Shown here: piece after piece, positions 53,503-61,501 of the stretch | Layout: every line of letters starts with the position of its first letter | Numbering within the stretch: the stretch's first letter is position 1 | DNA from: Arcicella rigui | Lineage (GTDB): Bacteria; Bacteroidota; Bacteroidia; Cytophagales; Spirosomataceae | DNA length: 64,000 nucleotides | Direction: 5' to 3' | Assembly: GCF_034929435.1 (NCBI RefSeq) | Contig: NZ_JAYFUM010000028.1 | Coordinates: 46,641-110,640 of the forward strand | The notes under the pieces: model-generated | Databases searched by the model: none | Seen by the model: only the letters and a program-made list of their open reading frames with translations | What the model was told of the DNA's origin: nothing | Program-made: the position numbers and the translations under genes

Positions 53503-53547
53503 TATTAAATAAATCGTGTTAAATTTACACAATCTATTTAATACACG
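53503..53547 (+). promoter_or_regulatory. Putative AraR operator upstream of araR
   Basis: A large palindrome (about 19-nt arms TGTATTAAATAnATnGTGT with 17 matches) is centred on GTGT-TAAATTT-ACAC, only a few bases before the araR ATG at 53552. The GTGT-N7-ACAC core recurs upstream of araB. I infer autoregulation by AraR. Confidence 0.6.
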
Positions 53548-53551
53548 AAAG

Positions 53552-54253
53552 ATGCTTCAAAAATACACACATGAAACTCGAATCTTATTAGCCATTGATT
53601 GTATAATTTTTGGCTTTGATGGTGACGAATTAAAATTACTACTGATTAAGCGAAACTTTGAACCTGAAAAAGGCAAGTGGTCGTTGATGGGTGGATTTTT
53701 AAATGAGTCAGAAGATTTGGAGGAAGGTGCAAAACGTGTTTTAAATGAATTGACTGGTCTTGAAAATGTATATATGGAACAGTTGCAGGCTTTCGGGGAA
53801 ATTACTCGTGATCCGGTAGAGCGAACTGTTTCTGTGTGTTTTTTTGCCTTGATTAACATCCATGCACATGATTCTGAACTATCACGTTCGATGAATGGCT
53901 ATTGGTTCAATTTCAAAGAAAAACCAGATTTAATCTTCGACCACAACAAAATGGTAAACTTGGCATTATCTCAATTAAGATATAAAGCTGCTTTACACCC
54001 TCTTGGATTTGAATTATTACCCGAAAAATTCACGATTCCACAACTGCAAAGACTCTATGAGGCTATTTATGATATGCGATTAGACCGCAGGAATTTTAGC
54101 AGAAAAATTATTTCTACTGGACTCTTGATTGATACAGGCGAAAAAAACGAACATTCTGCTACTAAAAAAGCGGTTTTATATCAACTTGATGCAGAAAAGT
54201 ATAAAAACAATTTCAACGATTTCCACAATTTCATTTCCGATTTTAAATGGTAA
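53552..54253 (+). CDS. araR: Nudix-type transcriptional regulator of arabinose genes (AraR/NrtR family)
   Basis: This 233-residue regulator has an N-terminal Nudix-like domain (about 1-150) and a C-terminal winged helix (about 155-230, with LQRLYEAIYDMRLDRRNFSRKI). The Nudix box is degenerate: GGFLNESEDLEEGAKRVLNEL lacks the catalytic REUXEE acids, as in the transcriptional members that sense ligands without hydrolysis. In Bacteroides a protein of this type (AraR) represses arabinose genes and responds to L-arabinose. The ATG at 53552 is chosen over an upstream TTG that would fall inside the operator. It lies directly before araB. Confidence 0.88.
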   Translation: MLQKYTHETRILLAIDCIIFGFDGDELKLLLIKRNFEPEKGKWSLMGGFLNESEDLEEGAKRVLNELTGLENVYMEQLQAFGEITRDPVERTVSVCFFALINIHAHDSELSRSMNGYWFNFKEKPDLIFDHNKMVNLALSQLRYKAALHPLGFELLPEKFTIPQLQRLYEAIYDMRLDRRNFSRKIISTGLLIDTGEKNEHSATKKAVLYQLDAEKYKNNFNDFHNFISDFKW

Positions 54254-54328
54254 TGAAATAACCAATAAAAAATCCTTACAATTTATTTTAGACTTGATTT
54301 TCAACGCATTTTAAAATATTACAAACAA

Positions 54329-54347
54329 TTGTGTCATTTCGACACAA
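54329..54347 (+). promoter_or_regulatory. Putative AraR operator upstream of araB
   Basis: A perfect palindrome TTGTGTC-ATTTC-GACACAA lies 15 nt before the araB ATG. Its GTGT-N7-ACAC core matches the centre of the palindrome before araR. Confidence 0.65.
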
Positions 54348-54362
54348 AAATTTATTTAAACC

Positions 54363-56012
54363 ATGAAAAACCAATACGTCATCGGTGTTGATTATGGAAC
54401 AGATTCTGTTCGCTCAGTACTTATTGATACGACAAACGGCAAAGAAATCAGCCAATCAGTTTTTTATTATCCAAGATGGAAAGCAGGAAAATATTGCGTA
54501 CCTGCTAAAAACCAATTTCGTCAACATCCTTTAGATTACCTTGAAGGTTTAGAAAGTACTATTAAAGATTGTTTGGCAAAAGCACCAGAGGTAAACCCAG
54601 AATTGGTGAAAGGTATCACTGTTGATACAACGGGTTCTACGCCAGTAGCAGTTGATAAAACGGGTACTCCATTGGCTTTAACCGCTGGTTTTGAGGAAAA
54701 TCCAAATGCGATGTTTGTACTTTGGAAAGACCATACTTCAGTAAACGAAGCAGCAGAAATCAACCAAGTTTCTCGTACTTGGGGTGGCGTTGATTATACA
54801 CAATTTGAAGGGGGAATTTATTCATCAGAATGGTTTTGGGCAAAAATTTTACATATCACTCGTGAAGATGAAAGTATTGCCAATGCTGCCTATTCTTGGT
54901 TAGAGCATTGCGACTGGATTCCGTCGGTATTAGTGGGAAGCGATGATGTAAGCTCAGTAAAAAGAAGTAGATGTGCGGCTGGTCATAAAGCAATGTGGCA
55001 TGAGTCGTGGGGAGGTTTACCTTCGGAAGAATATTTAGGAAAATTCGATAGCCGTTTGGCTGCATTACGTTCAAGATTATTTGAAGATACTTACACTGCT
55101 GATGTAGCAATGGGTAATTTATGTGAAGCTTGGGCCGAAAAATTGGGTTTAAGTACTGAAACTATTATTTCGGTAGGTACTTTCGATGCTCACGCTGGTG
55201 CTGTGGGAGTAGAAATTGAATCGGCTACTTTGGTAAAAGTAATGGGGACTTCTACTTGCGACATGATGGTTGCTCCTTTTGATGAAATTGGTGATAAACT
55301 CGTTCGTGGTATTTGTGGACAGGTTGATGGTTCAATTATTCCGGGTATGTTAGGTTTAGAAGCTGGTCAATCGGCTTTTGGAGACTTGTTGGCTTGGTTT
55401 AAAAACCTAACAATGTGGTCAGTACAAAATGCTGATATTGCTCCAGAAATCAAACAACAAATTGAAGATTCTATCATTGTAAGTCTTTCAAAAGCAGCGG
55501 CGGCTATTCCTATTTCAGAGAAAAATGTAGTTGCCCTCGACTGGGTAAATGGTAGAAGAACTCCAGATGCTAACCAAGCTTTGAAAGGTGCTATTATGGG
55601 CTTAGGAATGGGTTCTGATGCTCCTGCTATTTTCCGTGCCATGGTTGAAGCCATCTGTTTTGGTTCAAAAGCGATTGTTGATCGTTTCAAAAATGAAGGC
55701 GTTGATATTAAGCAAATTGTAGGTATGGGTGGTGTGGCTAAAAAATCAGATTTTGTGATGCAAACATTGGCTGATGTTTTAGATATGCCTGTAAAAATTG
55801 CTACTTCAGAACAAGCTCCTGCTTTGGGTGCTGCCATGTATGCGGCTGTGGCGGCTGGCATTTATCCAGATGTTAATACGGCTGTGGCAGCAATGGGTAA
55901 CGGTTTTGATAAAACGTACTTTCCAATTGCTGAAAACGTTGCTTTGTATGCTAAGCTTTATGAAAAATATGTGGCTTTGGGAGCGTTTGTTGAAGGGAGT
56001 TATGAATTATGA
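54363..56012 (+). CDS. araB: Ribulokinase AraB
   Basis: AraB phosphorylates L-ribulose to L-ribulose 5-phosphate. The 549-residue FGGY-family kinase begins YVIGVDYGTDSVRSVL. It has WKDHTSVNEA, the long ribulokinase-type insert (EGGIYSSEWFWAKILHI), GTSTCDMM, and the C-terminal GMGGVAKKSDFVMQTLADVL signature. It is the first structural gene of the ara operon, under a probable AraR operator. Its last four codons and stop (SYEL-stop) are written by heptamer array E. Confidence 0.95.
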   Translation: MKNQYVIGVDYGTDSVRSVLIDTTNGKEISQSVFYYPRWKAGKYCVPAKNQFRQHPLDYLEGLESTIKDCLAKAPEVNPELVKGITVDTTGSTPVAVDKTGTPLALTAGFEENPNAMFVLWKDHTSVNEAAEINQVSRTWGGVDYTQFEGGIYSSEWFWAKILHITREDESIANAAYSWLEHCDWIPSVLVGSDDVSSVKRSRCAAGHKAMWHESWGGLPSEEYLGKFDSRLAALRSRLFEDTYTADVAMGNLCEAWAEKLGLSTETIISVGTFDAHAGAVGVEIESATLVKVMGTSTCDMMVAPFDEIGDKLVRGICGQVDGSIIPGMLGLEAGQSAFGDLLAWFKNLTMWSVQNADIAPEIKQQIEDSIIVSLSKAAAAIPISEKNVVALDWVNGRRTPDANQALKGAIMGLGMGSDAPAIFRAMVEAICFGSKAIVDRFKNEGVDIKQIVGMGGVAKKSDFVMQTLADVLDMPVKIATSEQAPALGAAMYAAVAAGIYPDVNTAVAAMGNGFDKTYFPIAENVALYAKLYEKYVALGAFVEGSYEL

Positions 56013-56148
56013 TGTATGAGTTATGATATATGATTGATGAAACATCGTTTGAAAATTAAAATACTTAATTAGAATTTTTTGTCATTCTTATATTACATAT
56101 CATAATTCGTATCTCATACATCATAATTCATACATCATAATTCATATT
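55999..56148 (+). repeat. Heptamer array E (NNNATGA, 6 + 7 inverted units) between araB and araD
   Basis: Left units from 55999 to 56040 are GTTATGA ATTATGA TGTATGA and so on; right units from 56100 to 56148 are TCATAAT TCGTATC TCATACA TCATAAT TCATACA and so on. Every left unit ends in ATGA, so TGA recurs every 7 nt and in all frames. The araB stop (56010-56012) is the TGA of the second unit. The right arm ends 8 nt before the araD ATG. The 59-nt centre has no repeat. Confidence 0.88.
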
Positions 56149-56155
56149 TAAAATC

Positions 56156-56854
56156 ATGTATCAAGATATTAAACAAGCCTGTTTTGAGGCGAATATGCAA
56201 CTTCCTAAATTGGGTTTGGTTGTTTTTACTTTCGGAAATGTAAGTGTGGTTGATAGAGAAAAAGGTGTTTTTGCTATTAAACCAAGCGGTGTGCCTTACG
56301 AATCTTTACAGGCTGACCAAATCGTGATTTGCGATTTTGATGCAAAAGTAGTTGAAGGAAATTTCCGCCCTTCTTCTGATACCAAAACGCATGCAGTATT
56401 GTATAAACATTGGACTGAAATCGGTTCTATCGTTCATACACATTCTACTTATGCTACTTCCTTTGCTCAGGCACAAATGGATATTCCTATTTTAGGAACT
56501 ACTCATGCCGACCACTTGACTGTTGATGTACCTTGTGCTCCGCCAATGAGTGATGAAATGATTAAAGGCGATTATGAATACGAAACTGGTTTTCAAATCA
56601 TGAACCATTTCGAGAAAAAAGGTCTCTCATACAAAGAAGTAGAAATGGTTCTTCTGGGAAATCACGCTCCCTTTACTTGGGGAAAAAATGCCGAAAAAGC
56701 CGTCTATAATGCAGGTGTTTTAGAAGCTGTGGCTCAAATGGCTTATTTGACCTGTACATTAAATCCAAGAGTAAACCGTTTGAAAGATACCCTTATCGAA
56801 AAACACTACGAGCGTAAGCATGGCAAAAGTGCCTACTACGGTCAAGGATGTTAA
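56156..56854 (+). CDS. araD: L-ribulose-5-phosphate 4-epimerase AraD
   Basis: AraD converts L-ribulose 5-phosphate to D-xylulose 5-phosphate, linking arabinose to the pentose phosphate pathway. The 232-residue class II aldolase-fold protein has zinc ligands His94 and His96 in IVHTHSTYA and a later His in the VLLGNHAPFTWG segment. GNVSVVDRE, IKPSGVPYE and SSDTKTH are also family motifs. It lies 143 nt after araB, across array E, in the same operon. Confidence 0.95.
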   Translation: MYQDIKQACFEANMQLPKLGLVVFTFGNVSVVDREKGVFAIKPSGVPYESLQADQIVICDFDAKVVEGNFRPSSDTKTHAVLYKHWTEIGSIVHTHSTYATSFAQAQMDIPILGTTHADHLTVDVPCAPPMSDEMIKGDYEYETGFQIMNHFEKKGLSYKEVEMVLLGNHAPFTWGKNAEKAVYNAGVLEAVAQMAYLTCTLNPRVNRLKDTLIEKHYERKHGKSAYYGQGC

Positions 56855-56939
56855 TGAGTGAGGAGTTTTGAGTGATGAATGTGGAATACAACTATGCTTA
56901 CATTCACAACTCACCATTCACTAACTCACTCATTCACAA
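56851..56939 (+). repeat. Heptamer array F (NNNNTGA / GTGA units, inverted) between araD and the GH51 gene
   Basis: Five left units (TTAATGA GTGAGGA GTTTTGA GTGATGA ATGTGGA) run from 56851; the right arm at 56903-56939 (TTCACAA CTCACCA TTCACTA ACTCACT CATTCAC) is their complement with one phase slip. The araD stop TAA (56852-56854) lies in the first unit. Confidence 0.8.
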
Positions 56940-56974
56940 TTAAATGTTATTCCAATTAAATCCTCAAAAAAACG

Positions 56975-58519
56975 ATGAAAAAACAACTATTCGCAATGGC
57001 ATTTGTAGGGCTTTCTTACTTAGGAAATGCTCAGAATTTAGTGACATTGCAAGCCGATTCTGGTAAAGTAACGATTAACAAACACATTTACGGACATTTC
57101 GCCGAACACTTGGGTACTTGTATCTACGGTGGTTTTTATGTGGGTGAAAACAACACTAAAATCCCTAATAAAGATGGTGTTAGATTAGACATTGTTGACG
57201 CTCTTAAAAAATTAAAAATCCCTAATCTACGTTGGCCGGGTGGTTGTTTTGCTGATACTTATCACTGGAAAGACGGTATCGGTCCAAAAGCTCAACGCCC
57301 TGCAATGGTTAATACTTGGTGGGGTGGTGTTACTGAAGATAATTCTTTTGGTACACACGATTTCTTAAATATGTGCGAGCTATTAGGTACTGAACCTTAT
57401 ATTTCGGGTAACGTAGGTAGTGGAACTGTACAAGAACTGAAAGACTGGACTCAGTATATCAACTTGGCTGCTGGAACAAGTCCAATGTCAAAATTACGTG
57501 AGCAAAATGGTCGTGAAAAACCTTGGAATGTGGCTATCTGGGGTGTTGGTAACGAAGCTTGGGGTTGTGGTGGAAACATGACAGCTGATTATTATGCTAA
57601 CATTTACCGTCAGTATGCTACTTTCATGGCTGGTGCAGATAAAAAAGGACTTTTCAGAGTTGCCTCTGGTGCAAGTGATGCCGATTATAAATGGACTGAA
57701 ACTTTGATGAAAAACATTCCTCATCAAATGCTTGAAGGGGTTGCTATTCACCATTATTCAGTATTAAGCTGGGGCGAAGGTCAAAAAACTTCTGCTACGG
57801 AATATACCGATAAAGAGTATTTCAAAACGATGCAACAGGCTTTGTTGATGGATGAATTGGTAACAAAACATTCGGAAGTAATGGATAAGTACGACCCGAA
57901 AAAGAAAGTTGCTTTGGTAGTTGACGAATGGGGCGGTTGGTATAATGTAGAAAATGGAACAAATCCGGGTTTCTTGTTTCAACAAAATACCATGAGAGAT
58001 GCCATGATTGCAGGAGCTACTTTAAACATTTTCAACAATCATGCTGACCGTGTTAGAATGGCGAATTTGGCACAAGTAGTGAATGTTTTACAAGCGGTAA
58101 TTCTTACTAAAGAAGAAAAAATGTTGCTCACTCCTACTTATCACGTAATGGAAATGTACAATGTTCACCAAGATGCTACTTTACTGCCAATCAAAGTAAA
58201 AAGTAATGACTTTGTGTTTGAAGGAGAAAAATTACCTGCTGTTTCTGTTTCGGCTTCAAAAGATGCTAAAGGTTTAACTCACATTTCTTTAACAAACGTT
58301 GACCCTAAAAATCCTCAAGAAATCACGATTGATTTGAAAGGTGCTAAATATGTGTCAGTTTCTGGAAGAATTTTAACTGCTGAAAAATTAAGAGACCACA
58401 ATACTTTCGATAATCCAAACAAGATTCAGCCAAAAGCATTTTCTGGAGCAACAATCTCAGGAAATCAATTAAAAGTGAAATTACCTGCTTTCTCTGTGGC
58501 AGTATTGGAATTAAAATAA
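56975..58519 (+). CDS. Alpha-L-arabinofuranosidase, GH51
   Basis: This secreted enzyme releases L-arabinose from arabinose-containing polysaccharides. The 514 residues start with a signal peptide (MKKQLFAMAFVGLSYLGNAQ). The GH51 barrel has acid/base Glu194 in WGVGNEAWGCGG and nucleophile Glu318 in VVDEWGGWYN, and the Bacteroidota-type RWPGGCFADTYHW motif. The C-terminal beta domain (about 395-514) ends the protein. It sits inside the ara operon between araD and araA, so import and degradation are co-regulated; the transporter is not in this window. Confidence 0.94.
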   Translation: MKKQLFAMAFVGLSYLGNAQNLVTLQADSGKVTINKHIYGHFAEHLGTCIYGGFYVGENNTKIPNKDGVRLDIVDALKKLKIPNLRWPGGCFADTYHWKDGIGPKAQRPAMVNTWWGGVTEDNSFGTHDFLNMCELLGTEPYISGNVGSGTVQELKDWTQYINLAAGTSPMSKLREQNGREKPWNVAIWGVGNEAWGCGGNMTADYYANIYRQYATFMAGADKKGLFRVASGASDADYKWTETLMKNIPHQMLEGVAIHHYSVLSWGEGQKTSATEYTDKEYFKTMQQALLMDELVTKHSEVMDKYDPKKKVALVVDEWGGWYNVENGTNPGFLFQQNTMRDAMIAGATLNIFNNHADRVRMANLAQVVNVLQAVILTKEEKMLLTPTYHVMEMYNVHQDATLLPIKVKSNDFVFEGEKLPAVSVSASKDAKGLTHISLTNVDPKNPQEITIDLKGAKYVSVSGRILTAEKLRDHNTFDNPNKIQPKAFSGATISGNQLKVKLPAFSVAVLELK

Positions 58520-58567
58520 ATCTTTATCATATAACATTCTGGTGTTCACCAAATTATAATTATTAAA

Positions 58568-60061
58568 ATGATTGACTTAAAACAAAACGAAGTTTGGTTT
58601 ATTACAGGTAGCCAACATCTTTATGGCGAAGAAACGCTTAAACAAGTAGATGAGCATTCTAAAATTATTGCAGACGCATTAAACAAGTCTTCAAAAATTC
58701 CTGTAACTGTTGTGTTTAAACCCGTTTTAAAAACGCCAGAGGAAATCTACAATTTAGCAATTCAAGCAAATTCTGATGCAAAATGTATTGGTTTAATTTG
58801 TTGGATGCACACTTTCTCACCCTCTAAAATGTGGATTAATGGCTTGAAAATCTTACGTAAACCACTTTGTCATTTACATACGCAATTCAACGCTGAAATT
58901 CCTTACGCTGATATTGATATGGACTTTATGAACTTGAACCAATCTGCACATGGCGACCGTGAATTCGGTTTCATTGGTGCAAGAATGGGTATCGCTCGTA
59001 AAGTTGTGGTTGGTCACTGGCAAGACGAAGAAGTTCACGAAAGAATCAACGTTTGGACAAGAGTTGCTTCTGCTTGGAACGATTTACAAGGAGCAAAATT
59101 TGCTCGCTTTGGCGATAATATGCGTTTTGTTGCCGTTACAGAAGGCGATAAAGTAGAAGCTGAAATCAAATTTGGTTACTCAGTAAATACGCATCCAGTT
59201 GGTGATTTAGTAGGTATTATTAATTCAGTAAGCGATTCAGCTATCAATGCTTTGATTGAAGAATACGAAGCTCAATATACTTTAATGGATTCATTAAAAG
59301 TAAACGGTAGCCAAAGAAGTAGCTTAATAGAAATCGCCCGAATTGAAGCTGGTTTGCGTTCTTTCTTGACGCAAGGAAATTTCAAAGGTTATACGAATAC
59401 TTTTGAAGATTTACACGGAATGGTTCAGTTACCGGGCATTGCTACGCAACGTTTAATGGCTGATGGCTACGGTTACGGTGGCGAAGGCGACTGGAAAACT
59501 TCTGTTTTGGTACGTACTTCAAAAGTAATGGCAGCAGGCTTGGCAGGTGGAACTTCATTTATGGAAGATTATACTTATCACTTCTCGCCAAACAACAACC
59601 AAGTATTGGGTTCGCACATGTTGGAAATTTGTCCGACGATTGCTTCAGGAAAACCAACTTGCGAAATCCATCCATTAGGCATTGGTGGCAAAGCCGACCC
59701 TGTTCGTTTGGTATTCAACTCTCCTGCTGGGCCAGCGTTAAATGCTTCAATGGTTGATATGGGCGGACGTTTCCGTTTAATCGTAAACGAAGTAGAAGCT
59801 ATCGAACCTGCGGCTGAATTACCAAAATTGCCAGTTGCTCGTGTATTGTGGAAAACTAAGCCTGACTTGAAAACAGCCGCACAACTATGGATTTTAGCAG
59901 GTGGTGCTCACCATACCGTTTACTCTCAAGCACTTAGCCAAGAGTATTATGCAGACTTCGCTGAAATTGCAGGTATCGAGTACTTATTGATTAATGAAAA
60001 GACAGATTTATACCAATTCAAAAATGAATTGCGTTGGAACTCAATGTTTTATAGAAGATAA
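58568..60061 (+). CDS. araA: L-arabinose isomerase AraA
   Basis: AraA converts L-arabinose to L-ribulose with a divalent metal. The 497-residue protein shows standard motifs: VWFITGSQHLYGEE at the start, GLICWMHTFSPSKMWI, LHTQFNAEIPYADIDMDFMNLNQSAHGDREFG, GYGYGGEGDWKT and GTSFMEDYTYHF. The metal and active-site acids lie in the last two. It is the fourth structural gene of the operon, 48 nt after the arabinofuranosidase. Confidence 0.97.
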   Translation: MIDLKQNEVWFITGSQHLYGEETLKQVDEHSKIIADALNKSSKIPVTVVFKPVLKTPEEIYNLAIQANSDAKCIGLICWMHTFSPSKMWINGLKILRKPLCHLHTQFNAEIPYADIDMDFMNLNQSAHGDREFGFIGARMGIARKVVVGHWQDEEVHERINVWTRVASAWNDLQGAKFARFGDNMRFVAVTEGDKVEAEIKFGYSVNTHPVGDLVGIINSVSDSAINALIEEYEAQYTLMDSLKVNGSQRSSLIEIARIEAGLRSFLTQGNFKGYTNTFEDLHGMVQLPGIATQRLMADGYGYGGEGDWKTSVLVRTSKVMAAGLAGGTSFMEDYTYHFSPNNNQVLGSHMLEICPTIASGKPTCEIHPLGIGGKADPVRLVFNSPAGPALNASMVDMGGRFRLIVNEVEAIEPAAELPKLPVARVLWKTKPDLKTAAQLWILAGGAHHTVYSQALSQEYYADFAEIAGIEYLLINEKTDLYQFKNELRWNSMFYRR

Positions 60062-60083
60062 TTTAAAATTGGATTTTGTATTT

Positions 60084-60117
60084 AGGCCTCTTTTTAAGGG
60101 GCTTGAATCTTTTTTTA
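60084..60117 (+). terminator. Weak terminator after araA
   Basis: AGGCCTCT and AGGGGCTT pair with G-U wobbles and are followed by GAATC and T7. The T run leads directly into array G. Confidence 0.5.
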
Positions 60118-60235
60118 GCTGTGAGCAGTCAGCTTTGAGCTTTGAGCCGTGAGCTTTGAGCTAAAAAGGCTCAAGTATTAAAACTCATAGCTCAAGGCTC
60201 ATAGCTCAAAGCTTAAAGCTTATTGCTCAAAACTA
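60116..60235 (+). repeat. Heptamer array G (GAGCTTT, 7 + 8 inverted units) between araA and the transaldolase gene
   Basis: Seven left units at 60116-60164 (TAGCTGT GAGCAGT and so on through GAGCTTT to GAGCTAA) face eight right units at 60180-60235 (AAAACTC ATAGCTC AAGGCTC ATAGCTC and so on). The sense strand reads TGAGC or TAGC in most units, so stops occur in every frame. It ends about 30 nt before the transaldolase ATG. Confidence 0.88.
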
Positions 60236-60264
60236 ATTTTCAACCTTTAACAATAAATAAACAA

Positions 60265-60924
60265 ATGAAATTTTTTATCGATACTGCAAACCTTGCAGAA
60301 ATCAAAGAAGCACACGATTTAGGCGTTTTAGATGGCGTAACTACCAATCCATCTTTAATGGCAAAAGAAAATATTAGCGGACAAGAAAACGTAATCAACC
60401 ATTACAAAGCCATCTGTGAAATTGTTGATGGTGATATTTCTGCCGAAGTAATTGCTACCGACTACGAAGGAATGGTTGCAGAAGGTCTTGCTTTAGCGGC
60501 ACTTCACCCGAATATCGTAGTAAAAATTCCGATGATTAAAGACGGTATCAAAGCGATTAAGTATTTTTCAAGCATTGGTATTAAAACTAACTGTACGCTA
60601 ATTTTCTCAGCAGGACAAGCTTTATTGGCTGCCAAAGCTGGAGCTACTTATGTTTCTCCGTTCGTAGGTCGTTTAGATGATATTTCTATGGATGGACTTA
60701 AATTAATCGAACAAATCCGTTTGATTTTTGATAATTACGGTTTTGAAACTGAAATTTTAGCGGCATCGGTGCGTAATCCAATCCATATCTTGAAATGTGC
60801 TGAAATTGGTTCTGATGTGATTACTGCTCCACTTTCAGCTATTTTGGCTCTGTTGAATCACCCATTAACTGATAGCGGTTTAGCAAAATTCTTGGCTGAC
60901 CACAAAAAATCTGCGGGACTGTAA
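60265..60924 (+). CDS. Transaldolase / fructose-6-phosphate aldolase-like protein
   Basis: This 219-residue protein belongs to the short TalC/MipB (Fsa) group of transaldolases: MKFFIDTANLAEIKE at the N-terminus, DGVTTNPSLMAKE, catalytic Lys in VVKIPMI, and the C-terminal SVRNPIHILKCAEIGSDVITAP. In the arabinose operon it would balance pentose phosphates made from D-xylulose 5-phosphate. The ATG at 60265 is chosen because the conserved N-terminus starts there. Confidence 0.9.
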   Translation: MKFFIDTANLAEIKEAHDLGVLDGVTTNPSLMAKENISGQENVINHYKAICEIVDGDISAEVIATDYEGMVAEGLALAALHPNIVVKIPMIKDGIKAIKYFSSIGIKTNCTLIFSAGQALLAAKAGATYVSPFVGRLDDISMDGLKLIEQIRLIFDNYGFETEILAASVRNPIHILKCAEIGSDVITAPLSAILALLNHPLTDSGLAKFLADHKKSAGL

Positions 60925-60959
60925 GAGTTTGGAGGGCTGAGTTTTGAATGAGGAGTTAG
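60925..60959 (+). repeat. Heptamer array H, left arm (GAGNNNN units) after the transaldolase gene
   Basis: GAGTTTG GAGGGCT GAGTTTT GAATGAG GAGTTAG begin at the base after the stop TAA (60922-60924). A possible matching right arm (TCCTCAC TCCTAAT TCAGCAT) lies at 61304-61324, beyond an inserted palindrome, so the pair may have been separated. Confidence 0.6.
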
Positions 60960-61111
60960 TATTATACATAGGTTTATCATTACCTGTTTTATCGGTATGA
61001 TAAAGTATAAAAAAGCACAATATTAATTATAATGTAGCGGCAACTCTTGCTTTGCCGTTTCAAGTGTGGCTATTCAAAAGGAAAGTAACAGCCAAATATT
61101 CTATGTTGAAT

Positions 61112-61202
61112 GACCTCACCCCCGACCCCTCTCCTGCTGAGAGGGGAGCTTTGGGAACTAAAAAGCCCCCTCTCAACAGGAGAGGGGGTTGGGGGTGAGG
61201 TC
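61112..61202. repeat. GC-rich palindromic repeat element, copy 1
   Basis: The ends GACCTCACCCCC / GGGGGTGAGGTC are perfectly complementary over 12 nt, and the inner parts (CTCTCCTGCTGAGAGGGG / CCCCCTCTCAACAGGAGAG) also pair. The element is far more GC-rich than its surroundings and has a second, inverted copy at 63854. Flanking 61095-61111 and 61203-61222 also contain partly complementary AATATTCT segments, so the whole unit may be a larger MITE-like palindrome. Confidence 0.85.
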
Positions 61203-61330
61203 TTTTACAGAATAATATTCGGTCATTAAACATTTTGGACAGTCAAAATACATTCCAATAATAATTAAACGCTTCGGAATACTAATACGGAGTAAAAATA
61301 TTGTCCTCACTCCTAATTCAGCATTTTTCA

Positions 61331-61366
61331 AAAGCGTCATTAATCTTCAACCATTTATGACGCTTT
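61331..61366 (+). terminator. Terminator between transaldolase and epimerase genes
   Basis: A 10-bp stem AAAGCGTCAT / ATGACGCTTT with a 16-nt loop is followed by a short T run. Confidence 0.75.
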
Positions 61367-61501
61367 TTGAATACATTATGAAACAATAAGCATGATGTAT
61401 TTCAATGATTCTTTCTATTTTGCCAACAGAATGATTTTTCAGCATAATCTAATGATTTGAATTCGTGTAAATTAAAATCAACCCAAAAACAATATTTAAC
61501 A

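Larger units (their letters stand above)
60960..61501. other. Long intergenic region between transaldolase and aldose epimerase genes
   Basis: This 540-nt gap contains no gene. It holds the GC-rich palindrome at 61112-61202, the possible right arm of array H at 61304-61324 and a terminator at 61331-61366. A small CGGCAA/TTGCCG hairpin lies near 61035-61052. Confidence 0.7.
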
